Assembly: GCF_013761175.1 (NCBI RefSeq) | Contig: NZ_JACDUR010000005.1 | Location: 468,970-532,969, forward strand | Length of the DNA stretch: 64,000 nucleotides | Direction: 5' to 3' | DNA from: Nonomuraea soli | Lineage (GTDB): Bacteria > Actinomycetota > Actinomycetes > Streptosporangiales > Streptosporangiaceae | Shown: one piece after another, positions 35,918-50,000 of the stretch | Layout of the letters: every line of letters starts with the position of its first letter | Position numbering within the stretch: the stretch's first letter is position 1 | Notes under the pieces: generated by a model | What the model saw: only the letters and a program-made list of their open reading frames with translations | Database searches by the model: none | Told to the model about the DNA's origin: nothing | Program-made: the position numbers and the translations under genes

Positions 35918-38900
35918 TCAGGAGACTTCGAGCTCGTTGTCGATGAAGGCGAACATCTCGTCGTCGGTGGCCATCTCGAAGTGCTCTGCCGTACCTGGGC
36001 CGTTGAGCCCGGTCAGCAGGTCCTTGAGCCGTGCCACCAGGCGGTTTCGTGCGGTGCTCTCCTCGTCGAGGCCCGCCACCGTGCTCTCGATCTTGTCGAT
36101 CTCGGCGAAGAGCCGCAGGATCTGCGCCTCCTCGTCGTGAGCGCCGTCGAAGTGGCTCATCAGGTACTCGATCAGTTCGATCGAGGTGGGGTAGTCGAAG
36201 ACCAGCGTGGCCGGGAGCCGCAGTCCGGTGACGGCGGCCAGCCGGTTCCTGAACTCCACCGCGGTGAGGGAGTCGAAGCCCAGGCTCTGGAACTGGCGCT
36301 GCGGTTCGATGGCCGAGGCGTCGGAGAAGCCGAGCACCGTCGCGGCCTGGCCGCGGACCAGGTCGGACAGGGCCGCCTGGCGTTCGGCGGTGGTCATCTC
36401 GGCCAGCCGCTCGGCCAGCCCGTCGAGGGCGCCCGTGCGGGCCGTCGCCGTCCGCGACGCGGCCCTGGCCTGGACGAACCTGGCGGCGACCAGGGCCGGC
36501 AGCTCGTGGCGCAGTCCGGCGTCGAACAGTGCCAGGCCGTCGGCGACGGTGAGCGGCTTGAGGCCCATGCGCTCCATGCGGCGCAGGTCGGCCTCGTTCA
36601 GGTCGCCCGCCATGCCACCGGCCTCCCACAGGCCCCAGGCCAGCGAGGTGCCCGCCAGCCCCTGGGCCCTGCGCTGCTGGGCGAGGGCGTCCAGGAAGGC
36701 GTTGGCCGCGGCGTAGTTGGCCTGGCCGGCGCCGCCGAGGACGCCCGACAGGGAGGAGAAGACCACGAACGCGGACAGGTCGAGGTCCCGGGTGAGCTCG
36801 TGCAGGTGCCAGGCGGCCTCGGCCTTGGGCCTCAGCACCGCCTCCAGCCGCTCGGGCGTCAGCGCGGTGATCACACCGTCGTCCAGGACTCCCGCCGCGT
36901 GCACCACGCCCTGGAGCGGGAGGCCGGCCGGGATGCCCGCGATCAGCCCGGCCAGTGCTTCCCGGTCTCCGACGTCGCAGGCGGCGACGGTGACCGTGGT
37001 GCCGAGCTCGGTCAGCTCGGCGACGAGTTCGGCGACGCCTGGTGCCTGCTCGCCGCGCCTGCTGGCCAGCAGCAGGTGTCCGACGTGGTAGGTGCCGGCC
37101 AGGTGCTTGGCCACCAGGGCGCCGAGTCCGCTCGTGCCGCCGGTCACCAGCACCGTGACGTCGCGGCCGAAGTCCAGGAGCTCGTCGTCCGGCTTGGCCG
37201 CCCTGGTGAGGCGGGCCGTCCAGACCGTGCCGGAGCGGATCGCCACCTGGTTCTCGCCGGTGGCCAGGGCCCGGTCGACCGTCCTGGCGTCCAGCTCGCT
37301 GTCTTCGAGGTCGAGCAGGACGAACCGGTCGGGCTGCTCGGCCTGCGCCGCACGCACCAGACCCCACACCGCCGCCTGCGCCGGATCCGGCATCGCACCC
37401 GTCGCGTTCCTGGTGACCACCACCAGCCTCGACGAGCCGTACCGCTCATCGGCCAGCCACTCCTGCACCAGCCCCAGCGCCTCCCGCACACCACCAGGCA
37501 CCTCGACCAGCACACACTCGGCCACCGACCCGTCCAGCGACTCCACCGCCACCCAGCTCGGGGCGAGCGCGGAGCCCGCGGGGATCTCGGACCATTCCAG
37601 CCGGTAGAGATTCTGCGCCGCGGTGCTGCCCAGGCTCGCCGTGCTCAGGGCGCGGAGTGTCAGCTCCCCGATGTCCGCCACCGGGGTTCCGCTGCCGTCC
37701 GCGACGGCCAGCGACAGGCCGACGTTTCCGGCGTTGGGGCTCTTGGTGGCCTTGACGCGGAGCGTGGTGGCTCCGGTCGCGTGGACACTCACGCCGTTCC
37801 AGGCGAAGGGCAGGTACGGCTTGCCGGGCTCGGGCTGCGGCAGCAGGTCGCCGAGCGCGCTGGCGTGCAGCGCCGCGTCCAGCAGCGCCGGGTGCACCCC
37901 GAACCGGCCCGCGTCCGCGTGCGCCTCCTCGGGAAGCACGATCTCGGCGAACACCTCACCCGGCCGTGTCCAGGCGCGGGCCAGCCCCTGGAAGGTCGGC
38001 CCGTACTCCAGGCCGATCACCGCCAGGTCGTCGTAGAGGGTGTCGACGGTCACCGGCTGCGCGTCAGCGGGCGGCCAGACTGCCACGTCGAAGCCCGGCT
38101 CGGTCACCTCCGAGGCCAGCTCGCCCTGCGCGTGCAACGTCCAGCCCTCGGCGTCCTGCGCGCGGGAGTGGATCGCCACCGCGCCGCCACCGGCGACCAC
38201 CTGTACCTGGACGCTGCCGCCTTCCGGCAGCACGAGCGGTGCTTGCAGGGTCAGCTCCCGCACCTGCGGATTGCCCAGCTCCTCGCCCGCCCGCACCGCC
38301 AGCTCCACCAGGGCCGTCCCCGGGACGATCACCATCCCGTTGACCACGTGATCGGCCAGCCACGCGTGGGTGGCGGTCGACAACCGGCCGCTGAAGACCA
38401 CCGACTCGCCACCCGCCACCTCGGTCACCGCGCTCAGCAGCGGGTGATCGATCGCGGCCAGACCCGCCGCGTCCATGTCACCGGCGCCGGTCTGACCCGC
38501 CACCCAGTAGCGCTCGCGCTGGAAGGCGTAGGTGGGCAGGTCCACGCGGATCGGCGCGGCCGGGGCGTAGAAGGTGTCCCAGTCGACCGCGATGCCGCGG
38601 ACCTGCAGCAGGGCGAGGGCCTTGGCCAGCGCCTGCGGGCCGTCGCCGTCGCGGCGCGAAGCCGGGACGAAGACGCCGTCCTGAACACTCTGCTGGGCCA
38701 GGACGGTGAGCGTGGTGTCCGGGCCGATCTCCAGGAACACGTTCGCCTGGCTGGCCACGACCCCGTCCGCGAAGCGAACCGCGTCACGCACGTGCCGCAC
38801 CCAGTAAGCGGGATCGGTCACCTCACCGCTGGACATGATCGGGATCGACGGCTCGTTGAAGGTCAGCCGCGAGACTACCTGCTCGAAGTCGGCCAGCATC

Positions 38901-41067
38901 GGGTCCATCAGCGGCGAATGGAAGGCGTGCGACACCTTCAGGCGCCGTGTCCTCACGTTCACCAGTCCCGCGATCTCCTCGATCGCGGTCTCGCTGCCGG
39001 AGACCACGACGGCCTGCGGGCCGTTGACCGCGGCGATGCCGATGTCCGGGCAACCGTCCAGCAGCGGCAGGATGTCGGCCTCCGAGGCGGCGACGGCCAG
39101 CATCGCGCCACCCTCGGGAAGCGCCTGCATCAACTGCGCACGGGCGGTGACCAGCGTGCACGCATCGGCCAGAGACAGCACCCCAGCCACGTGAGCGGCC
39201 GCGACCTCACCGACCGAGTGCCCGACGAGAACGTCCGGGGTCACGCCCAGCGAGGTGAGCAGTCGGTAGAGGGCCACCTCGAAGGCGAACAACGCCGGCT
39301 GCGTCATCCCCGTCTGGTTCAGCGCCTCGACCGGACCGGAGAACATCGTCTCCCGCAGCCCGGACGGGAGCAGCGCGCACACCTCTTCCAAGGCTTCGGC
39401 GAACACCGGGAACGCCTCGGCCAGTTCGCGGCCCATGCCTGCCCACTGGCTGCCCTGGCCGGCGAACAACATCGCCACCCTGGCGCGCCCGCGCACCAGC
39501 CCGGACTCCACGACCGACTCGTCCGGCTCGCCCTCGGCCAGCGCCGACAGGGCGCGCAGCAGGGAGGCGCGGTCGGAGCCGACCACGGCGGCCCGCTGTT
39601 CCAGGAGCGCCCTGCCGGTGGCCAGCGACCAGCCGACGTCGGCGGGCTCCAGTTCGGGGCGAGCCATCACCCATGACCTGAGCTGTCTCGCCTGGGCCCG
39701 CAGTGCCGCCACCGACTTGGCCGACAGCAGCCACGGCAGGGCGGGCAGTTCCGCGGCCTGCGCTCTCTCCGGCTCGGCGGGAGACTCCTCCAGGACGACA
39801 TGCGCGTTGGTGCCGCTGATCCCGAAGGAGGAGACGGCGGCGCGCCGGGGGCGGTCGGCGGCCTCCCACGGGCGAGCCTCGGTGAGCAGTTCGACCGCGC
39901 CGGCCGACCAGTCGATGTGCTCGGAGCGGGTCTCGGCGTGCAGCGTCTGCGGCAGGATGCCGTTGCGCAGCGCCATCACCATCTTGATCACGCCGGCCGT
40001 ACCGGCGGCCGCCTGCGCGTGGCCGATGTTCGACTTGATCGAGCCGAGCCACAGCGGCCGGTCCTCTGGCCGGTCCTGACCGTAGGTGGCGATGATCGCC
40101 TGGGCCTCGATCGGGTCGCCCAGCACGGTTCCGGTGCCGTGGGCCTCGACGGTGTCGACGTCGGCGGCCGAGAGCTTGGCGTTGGCCAGTGCCTGGCGGA
40201 TCACCCGCTGCTGCGAGGGTCCGTTCGGCGCCGTCAGGCCGTTGCTCGCGCCGTCCTGGTTGACCGCGCTGCCGCGCACGACGGCGAGGATCTGGTGCCC
40301 GTTGCGCCGCGCGTCCGACAGCCGCTCGACCAGCAGCATGCCGACGCCCTCCGACAGTCCCACGCCGCCTTCCGCCTGGGCGAAGGCGCGGCAGCGGCCG
40401 TCGGGCGACAGGTTGCGCTGGCGGGCGAACTCGACGAACGTCCACGGCGTGGCCATGATCGTCACGCCGCCCGCGAGGGCCAGGTCGCAGTCGCCCGCCC
40501 GCAGCGCCTGCACCGCCAGGTGCAGCGCCACCAGCGACGACGAGCACGCGGTGTCCACGGTCATCGCGGGACCCTCGAACCCGAAGGTGTAGGAGACGCG
40601 GCCGGAGGCGACGCTGCCCGAGTTGCCGGTGCCGATCAGCCCTTCGAGCTCCTCGGGCACCGAGCCCAGCTGGGTGGCGTAGTCGTGGTACATCACTCCG
40701 GCGAAGACGCCCGTACGGCTGCCGCGCAGCGTGTGGGGGTCGATCCCGGCCCGCTCGATCGCCTGCCAGGAGCTCTCCAGCAGCAGCCGCTGCTGCGGGT
40801 CCATCGCCATGGCCTCACGCGGGCTGATGCCGAAGAAGCCGGGGTCGAAGTCGGCCGCTCCGTACAGGAAGCCGCCGTGCCTGGCGTAGGAGGTGCCACG
40901 GTTGGCGGGGTCGGGGTCGTAGAGCTTGGCCAGGTCCCAGCCTCGGTCGGTGGGGAACTCGCCGATCGCGTCGCCGGCCTGGGCCACGAGGCGCCACAGG
41001 TCCTCGGGCGACTCGACGCCGCCGGGGTAACGGCAGGCCATGCCCACGATGGCTATCGGCTCGTCGT
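35918..41067 (-). other. PKS-II module 5: KS-AT(malonyl)-DH-KR(chimeric, B)-ACP-docking
   Basis: KS Cys near 6901; GHSVGE near 7345; HAFH near 7441; DH HVVNGMVIVP near 7633; KR GGTSGLG near 8039, LDD near 8120 and ANYAAAN near 8178; ACP serine near 8325; C-terminal docking region to 8443. The front half of the KR matches modules 1 and 3, and the back half matches modules 2 and 4. Confidence 0.87.
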
Positions 41068-44000
41068 CGCCCGCCGACAGGCGGGAGGCGACCGCGATCT
41101 CCCGCTTGCCGAGCAGCTCACCCGCCAGGAAGGGGACGAGCACGGCCTGGGTCGGGTAGTCGAAGATGAGCGTGGCGGGCAGCCGCATGCCGGTGACCGC
41201 GCTGAGCCGGTTGCGGAACTCGACCGCCATCAGCGAGTCGAAGCCCAGCTCCTGGAAGGAGATGCCCTCGTCGAGGGCGGAGGCGTCGGAGAAGCCGAGG
41301 ACCACGGCCAGCTGGTCGCGGACCAGGTCTTCCAATACGGCCTGCTGTCCGGCCGGCGGGAGCGCCGCCAGCTGCTGCTTCAGGGTGGCGGCCGCTTCGG
41401 AGGCCGCCGTCACCACCCGCCGCGCGGGGGCCGAGATCAGGCCGCGCAGCAGGGGCGGAAGCGCGTCCGCGTGGGCTGCCAGGACCTTGAGGTTGAGCTG
41501 GGCGGGGACGAGCGTGGCCGCTCCGTTGCCGAGTGCGGCGTCGAAGAGGGTCAGGCCGTCGTCGGCCGTGAGCGGGTCGACTCCGGAGCGCGCCAGGCGC
41601 CGCAGGTCGGCCTCGTCGAGGTCGGCCAGGCCGCCCTCGCGCCACAGGCCCCAGGCCAGCGACGTGCCCGCCAGACCCAGCCCCCGGCGATGCTCGGCCA
41701 GCGCGTCCAAGAACGCGTTGGCCGCCGCGTAGTTGCCCTGACCCGGACCACCCAGCACACCCGCCAGCGACGAGAAAAGCACGAACGCCGACAGGTCGAG
41801 ATCGCGGGTCAGCTCGTGCAGATGCCAGGCCGCCTCGGCCTTCGGCCTCAGCACCGCCTCCAACCGCTCGGCCGTCAACGCGGTGATCACACCGTCGTCC
41901 AGCACACCCGCCGCGTGCACCACACCCTTCAACCCCGGCACCGACGCCACCAGCGCCGCCACCGCCTCCTGATCACCCACATCACAGGCCGCCACCCTCA
42001 CCGAGGCGCCCAGCCCGGACAACTCCGCCACCAGCTCGGCCGCACCCGGCGCCCCATCACCGCGCCGGCTCACCAGCACCAGCTCACGCACGCCGTACAC
42101 CGACACCAGATGACGAGACACCAGCGCACCCAGGCCACTCAGGCCACCGGTCACCAGCACCACACCCTCCGGCCCGAACACCGGCTCCGGAGCGTCCTGG
42201 GGCGGGGTCGTGCGAGCCAGCCGCGGCACCAGGACCGCGCCGTCGCGCACCGCCACCTGCGCCTCGCCGGAAGCCAGCGCCCGGCCCACCAGGGACTCGT
42301 CGAGCTCCCCGGCCTCCAGGTCGAGCAGGACGAACCGGTCGGGCTGCTCGGCCTGCGCCGCACGCACCAGACCCCACACCGCCGCCTGCGCCGGATCCGG
42401 CATCGCACCCATCGCGTTCCTGGTGACCACCACCAGCCTCGACGAGCCGTACCGCTCATCGGCCAGCCACTCCTGCACCAGCCCCAGCGCCTCCCGCACA
42501 CCACCAGGCACCTCGACCAGCACACACTCGGCCACCGACCCGTCCAGCGACTCCACCGCCACCCAGCCCGGCGCCTGCGCCTGACCGGCCGGAGCCGCGC
42601 TCCACTCGACCTGGAACAGCTTGTTCCTGAGGCCGGTAACGCGTGGGGTGTCGAGCTGTCCGATGGCGACCGGGCGTACGGCCAGCGAGGCGACCGTCGC
42701 GACAGGCAGGCCCGCGGTGTCCATCAGCTTGAGGGAGACCGCGCCCTGGGCCAGCAGCGAGATCCTGATGCGCAACCGCGTGGCGCCCGAGGCGTGCAGT
42801 GCCACGCCGTTCCAGGCGAAGGGCAGCGAGGGACGGCCAGGCTCGGAGTCGGCCACGAAACCGCCCAGGGCGGTGGCGTGCAGCGCGACGTCGAACAGCG
42901 CCGGGTGCAGCCCGAACCTGGCGGCGTCGCGCGCCATCGTCTCGGGCAGCGCCAGCTCGGCGAAGACCTCGTCGTCCTTGCGCCAGGCGGCCTGCAGCCC
43001 GCGGAAGGCGGGACCGTAGTTCAGGCCCATGGCCGCGAAGTCGTCGTAGAGGCCGTCCATGCTCACGGCCTGCGCGCCCTCCGGCGGCCAGACCTCCTCG
43101 GCCTCCGGTACGGCGGCGCCGGACCTGGCCAGGATGCCGGCGGCATGCTGGGTCCAGGGCTCGTCCTGCGCGTCCTGCGGCCGGGAGTAGATGGTCAGGT
43201 TCCTGCGCCCGTCGTCGTCGGGTCCGCCGACGGCCACCTGCAGCTGGATCGCCCCGCGCTCGGGCACGATGAGCGGCGCCTGCAGCGTCAGCTCCTCCAG
43301 CAGGTCGCAGCCGACCTCGTCACCCGCCCGTACGGCCAGCTCCACGAACCCGGTGCCGGGCAGCAGCACGGTGCCGTTGACGGCGTGGTCGGCCAGCCAC
43401 GGGTGGGTGGCGACGGACACGCGTCCGGTGAGCACCGTCGCGCCGTTCTCGGCCAGTCCGGTGGAGGCCCGCAGCAGCGGGTGCCCGGTCGCCCAGAGCC
43501 CGAGGCTTTCGGCGTCGGCCGCTCCGCCGGTCTCCAGCAGCCAGTAGCGCTGGTGCTGGAAGGCGTAGGTGGGCAGGTCGACCCGTCCGGGCCGGGCGGG
43601 GGCGATGGCCAGGGTCCAGTCGACCTCGCCGCCGCGCACCCACAGTTCGGCCGCGCTGGTCCACATGCGGCGCAGCCCGCCGTCGTCGCGGCGCAGCGTG
43701 CCGACCACAGCGGCGTCGGAGGCTCCCTCCAGGCTCTCCTGGACGCCGATCTTGAGCACCGGGTGGGCACTGCACTCGACGAAGAAGCGGAAGTTCTCCT
43801 GCGCCAGGGTCTCGACGGCGGGGCCGAAGCCGACCGTCTCGCGCAGGTTCTCGTACCAGTAGGCGCCGTCGGCCTCGGTGCCCTCCAGCCAGGCACCCCT
43901 GACCGTCGAATACCACGGGGTGTGGCTGATGCGGGGAGCGACCGGAGCAAGCAGACCCGCCAGATCGTCCTTGATCGCGGTCACGTGCGCCGAGTGCGAG

Positions 44001-47000
44001 GCGTAGTCCACCTCGATCCGCTTGGCCCGCTCGTTGACGGCCAGCAACTCCTCCAGGGCGTCGACGTCGCCGGAGACGACGGTCGAGGAGGGGCCGTTGA
44101 TCGCGGCGATGGAGATACGGCCCTGCCAGCGCTCCAGCTGCTCGGCCACCTGGGCGGCCGGCAGCGGCACCGACACCATGCCGCCCCGGCCCGCCAGCGC
44201 GATGATCGCCTGGCTGCGCAACGCCACGACCCGGGCGCCGTCGTCCAGGGACAGCGCCCCGGCCACGACGGCGGCGGCGATCTCGCCCTGCGAGTGCCCG
44301 ATCACCGCGGCGGGTTTGACGCCGATCGACTGCCATACGGCGGCCAGGGAGATCATCATCGCCCACAGCACCGGCTGGACCACGTCCACCCGGTCGAAGC
44401 CCGGCTGGCCCTCCTCGCCGCGTAGCACGCCGGTCAGAGACCAGTCCACGAACGGGGCCAGGGCGGTCTCGCACTCGGTCATCCGCTGGGCGAACACCGG
44501 GGAGGAGTCCAGCAGTTCCACGCCCATGCCGAGCCATTGGGAGCCCTGGCCGGGGAAGACGAACACGGTCTTGCCGTCGCCCGCGGCCACGCCGGTGACG
44601 ACCGCGCCGCTGACGCCACCCTCGGCCAGCGCCGCCGTAGCGGACAGCAGCTCGTCCCGGTCGGCGCCCACGACCACCGCACGATGGTCGAACACCGACC
44701 TGGAGGTCGCCAGCGAGTGGGCGACGTCGGCGTCGGCGGGGTTGTGCGCCTCCGCCCAGGCCGTCAGCCGCCCGGCCTGGTCGCGCAGCGCCTCTCCGCT
44801 CTTGGCCGACAGTGCCCACGGCACCACCGGCAACTCGGCGCCCGCTCCGGGCTTGGCGGGCTCCGGCGCGGGAGCCTCCTCCAGGACCACGTGCGCGTTG
44901 GTGCCGCTGACCCCGAAGGAGGAGACCGCGGCGCGGCGCGGACGCTCGCCCGCCTGCCACGTCCTGGGCTCCGTGAGGAGCTCGACCGCTCCGGCGGACC
45001 ACTCGACGTGCGGGCTGGGCTCGTCCACGTGCAACGTCTGCGGCAGCACGCCGTGCCGCATCGCCATGACCATCTTGATCACACCCGCCGCACCGGCGGC
45101 CGCCTGGGTGTGGCCGAGGTTGGACTTGATCGAACCCAGCCAGACGGGCAGATCCCGGTCCTGGCCGTAGGTCGCGATCAGCGCCTGCGCCTCGATCGGG
45201 TCACCCAGCGGGGTGCCCGTGCCGTGCGCCTCGATGGCGTCCACCTCGGCGGGCGACAGGCCCGCGTTGGCCAGCGCCTGGCGGATCACCCGCTGCTGCG
45301 AAGGACCGTTCGGCGCCGTCAGGCCGTTGCTCGCACCGTCCTGGTTGACCGCGCTGCCACGCACGACCGCGAGGATCTGGTGGCCGTTGCGCTGAGCGTC
45401 CGACAGCCGCTCCACCAGGAGCATGCCCACGCCCTCGCTCCAGCCCGCGCCGTCGGCCGAGGCCGAGAAGGCCTTGCAGCGGCCGTCGACGGACAGGCCG
45501 CGCTGGCGGCAGAACTCGATGAACGTGCCGGGCGTCGCCATCACCGTGACGCCACCGGCCAGGGCCAGGTCGCACTCGCCGGCCCGCAGCGCCTGCACCG
45601 CCAGGTGCAGGGCCACCAGCGACGAGGAGCACGCCGTGTCGACGGTGACCGCCGGGCCTTCCAGCCCGAAGGTGTACGACACGCGTCCCGAGGCGACGCT
45701 GCCCGAGTTGCCGGTGCCGATCAGGCCTTCCAGCTCGTCAGGGATCACCGTCAGCTGGGAGGTGTAGTCGTGGTACATCACGCCCGTGAACACGCCGGTA
45801 CGGCTGCCGCGCAGCTGGTTCAGGCGGATCCCGGCCCGCTCGATGGCCTCCCACGACGTCTCCAGCAACAACCGCTGCTGCGGATCCATCGCCAGAGCCT
45901 CACGTGGCGAGATCCCGAAGAAGCCGGGGTCGAACTCTGCCGCGTCGTAGAGGAAGCCGCCGTGCCGTACGTAGGAGGTGCCACGGGTGTCGGGATCGGG
46001 GTCGTAGAGCTTGTCCAGGTCCCAGCCTCGGTCGGTGGGGAACTCCCCGATGGCGTCCGTGCCGGACACGACGAGCTGCCACAGGTCCTCCGGCGACAAC
46101 ACGCCGCCGGGATAGCGGCAGGCCATGCCCACGATCGCGATCGGCTCATCGTCGGAGGCCGCCCGGGTGACGGCGACCGCACCGGCCGCCGCCTCGCCGC
46201 TGAGCTCCCCGGCGAGATACTCGGCCACGGCCCGCGCGTTCGGGTAGTCGAAGACCAGGGTCGCCGGCAGCCGCAGCCCGGCCACGGCGATCAGCTTGTT
46301 CCGCAGCTCGACGGCGGTCAGCGAGTCGAAGCCCAGCTCCTGGAAGGCCCGATCCGGCTGGATGGCCGAGGCCGACGCGTGCCCGAGCACGGTGGCGACC
46401 TCCTGCCGGACCGTCTCCAGCACGATCTCCAGCCGTCGTGTCTCGTCCGCTCCGGCCAGCCGCTGGGCCAGCGCGGAACTGCCTGCCCGTGCCGCCCGTC
46501 GTACGGGGGCGCGCACCAGGCCGCGCAGCAGCGCCGGGAGGCTCTCCGCGCGGGAGCGCATCGCCGCCGTGTCCACTCGCAACGGCACCAGCGTCGCCGC
46601 GCCGCTGGTCAGGCCGGCGTCGAAGGCCGCCAGGCCTTCCTCCACCGACAACGGCGGCAGCCCTTGGCGGCGCATCCGCTCCAGATCGGCCTCGCTCAGG
46701 AACCCGCTCAGCCCGGTCTCGGCATCCCACAGCCCGTAAGCCAGCGATGTGGCCGCCAGTCCTTGAGCTCGGCGGAACTGCGCCAGACCGTCCAGGAACA
46801 CGTTCGCCGTGGCGTAACTACCCTGACCCGCCGCCAGGACCAGCCCACCGGCCGACGAGAACAGCACGAACGCCGACAGGTCGAGGCCCTGGGTCAGCTC
46901 GTGCAGATACCAGGCGGCATCGGCCTTCGGGCCCAGGACACCGTCGAACCGTTCGGGGGTGAGGGACGCGACCAAGCCGTTGTCCGCCACTCCGGCGGCG

Positions 47001-50000
47001 TGCACCACGGCCCTCAGCGGGCGATCGGCGGGAACGGAGCCGATGAGCGAGGCGAGCGCCTCCCGGTCTCCGACGTCGCAGGCGGCGACGGTGACCGTGG
47101 TGCCGAGCTCGGTCAGCTCGGCGACGAGTTCGGTGACGCCGGGTGCCTGCTCGCCGCGCCTGCTGGCCAGCAGAAGGTGTCCGACGTGGTAGGTGCCGGC
47201 CAGGTGCTTGGCCACCAGCGCGCCGAGCCCACCCGTGCCACCGGTCACCAGCACCGTGCCGTCGAGATCCAGAAGCGCCTCGTCCGGCCTGGCCGCCCGC
47301 GCCAGACGCGGCACCCACGCCTTGCCCTCCCGGACCGCCGCCTCAGGCTCACCCGAAGCCACCACCGCACCCAGCACCCGCCAGGTCTCGTCACTCTCAT
47401 CCACATCCACCAGCACGAACCGGCCAGGATTCTCCGCCTCAGCCGCCCGCACCAAACCCCACACCCCAGCGACGCCGAGATCCACCTCACCGGCCTCATC
47501 CACCGCCACCGCGCTGTGCGTCACCACCACCAGCCGCGAACCGGCATACCGCTCCCCGGCCAGCCACTCCTGAACCACCGCCAGCACACCCGCCGACGAC
47601 TCACGCACCGCACCCGGCACGTCCACCACCGGCGAACCCACCACGAACACCACCGACTCCGGCACCACCGCACCCGAAGCCCGCACCACCGACAGATCCA
47701 CCAACTCCACCGGCTCGACCTGAGCAGTGGAGAACGACGTCCAGGTCAGCTCGTGGAGGGAGGTGAGGCCGGTGGCCGGATTCGCGATCGTCAGGGCGCG
47801 TACGGTCAGGTCCTCGATGTCCGCCACCGGGGTTCCGCTGCCGTCGGCGATGGCCAGCGTGACGCTGGTGCTCCCGGCTTCGGTGTTCTTGGTGGCCTTG
47901 ACGCGGAGCGTGGTGGCTCCGGTCGCGTGGACACTCACGCCGTTCCAGGCGAAGGGCAAGTACGGCTTGCCGGGCTCGGGCTGCGGCAGCAGGTCGCCGA
48001 GCGCGCTGGCGTGCAGCGCCGCGTCCAGCAGCGCCGGGTGCACCCCGAACCGGCCCGCCTCGGTGTGCGCCTCCTCGGGAAGCACGATCTCGGCGAACAC
48101 CTCACCCGGCCGTGTCCACGCGCGGGCCAGGCCCTGGAAGGTCGGCCCGTACTCCAGGCCGATCACCGCCAGGTCGTCGTAGAGAGTGTCGACGGTCACC
48201 GGCTGCGCGTCGGCAGGCGGCCACACCGCCACGTCGAAGCCCGGCTCCGTCACCTCCGAGGCCAGCTCGCCCTGCGCGTGCAACGTCCAGCCCTCGGCGT
48301 CCTGCGCGCGGGAGTGGATCGCCACCGCGCCGCCACCGGCCACCACCTGAACCTGGACGCTGCCGTTCTCGGGGAGCACGAGCGGCGCTTGCAGAGTCAG
48401 CTCCCGCACCTGCGGGCAGCCCAGCTCCTCGCCCGCCCGCACCGCCAGCTCCACCAGCGCGGTTCCGGGGACGATGACCATCCCGTTGACCACGTGATCG
48501 GCCAGCCACGCGTGGGTGGCGGTCGACAACCGGCCGCTGAAGACCACCGACTCGCCACCCGCCACCTCGGTCACCGCGCTCAGCAGCGGGTGATCGATCG
48601 CGGCCAGACCCGCCGCGTCCATGTCACCGGCGCCCATCTGCGCGCCCACCCAGTAGCGGTCGTGCTGGAAGGCATAGGTCGGCAGGTCGACGTGCTTGGT
48701 GGGGGTGAGGATCGTGGTCCAGTCGACCGTGGTGCCGTGGGTGTGGAGGGTGCCCAGGGCCTCGACCAGCGAGCGGACCTCGTCACGATCCTTGCGAGTC
48801 GTTGCGGCGAACACGCCCTCGTCGACGCACTGCTGCGCCAGGGCGGTGAGGGTGGTGTCGGGGCCGATCTCCAGGAACACGCTCGCCTGGCTGGCCGCGA
48901 CTCCGTCGGCGAAGCGGACAGCGTCGCGCACATGCCGCACCCAGTAAGCGGGATCGGTGACCTCACCGCTGGACATGATCGGGATCGACGGCTCGTTGAA
49001 CGTCAGCCGCGAGACAACCTGCGAGAAGTCGGCCAGCATCGGGTCCATGAGTGGCGAGTGGAAGGCGTGCGAGACGCGCAAGCGTCGCGTGCGCGCATCC
49101 ACCAGGGCCGCGATCTCCTCCACAGCGGCCTCGCTGCCGGAGATCACCACCGACGCCGGGCCGTTGACCGCGGCGATGCTGACGTCGGAGCGGCCCTCCA
49201 GCAGGGGAAGGATCGCCACTTCGGGGGCAGCGATGGCCAGCATCGCGCCACCCTCGGGAAGCGCCTGCATCAGCTCGGCGCGAGCCGTGACCAGCGCACA
49301 CGCATCGGCCAGGGAAAGCACCCCGGCCACGTGAGCGGCGGCGATCTCGCCCACGGAATGCCCGACCAGCACGTCCGGGGTGACACCTAGCGAGGTGAGG
49401 AGGCGGTAGAGCGCCACCTCGAAGGCGAACAGCGCCGGCTGGGTCATCCCGGTCTGGTTCAGCGCCTCGACCGGACCGGAGATCATGGTCTCGCGCAGCC
49501 CGGCCGGGAGCAGCGCGCACACCTCGTCCAAGGCTTCGGCGAACACCGGGAACGCCTCGGCCAGTTCGCGGCCCATGCCGACCCGCTGGCTGCCCTGACC
49601 GGCGAACAACATCGCCACCCGACCGCCACTCGACGCGCTCGCCGTACTGTTCTCGGCCAGCGCCCGCAGACCGGCCACCAGCTCGGACCGATCCGCACCC
49701 ACCACCACCGCGCGATGCTCCAGCAACGCACGGCCAGTGGCCAGCGTCCAAGCCGGATCCACCTCCGGCCATTCCTGGGCCCACTCCGCCAACCGGGCGG
49801 CCTGCGCCCGCAGAGCCTCAGGCGTCTTCGCCGACAGCAGCCACGGCGACACCGCAGCCTCACCCGCGACCGTTCCCTCGGCCTCCGGACCCTGCTCGAT
49901 GATCACGTGCGCGTTCGTGCCGCTGATCCCGAAGGAGGAGACCGCGGCGCGGCGGGGGTGACCGTTCTGCTGCCAGGCGACCGGCTCGGCCAGCAGCTCC

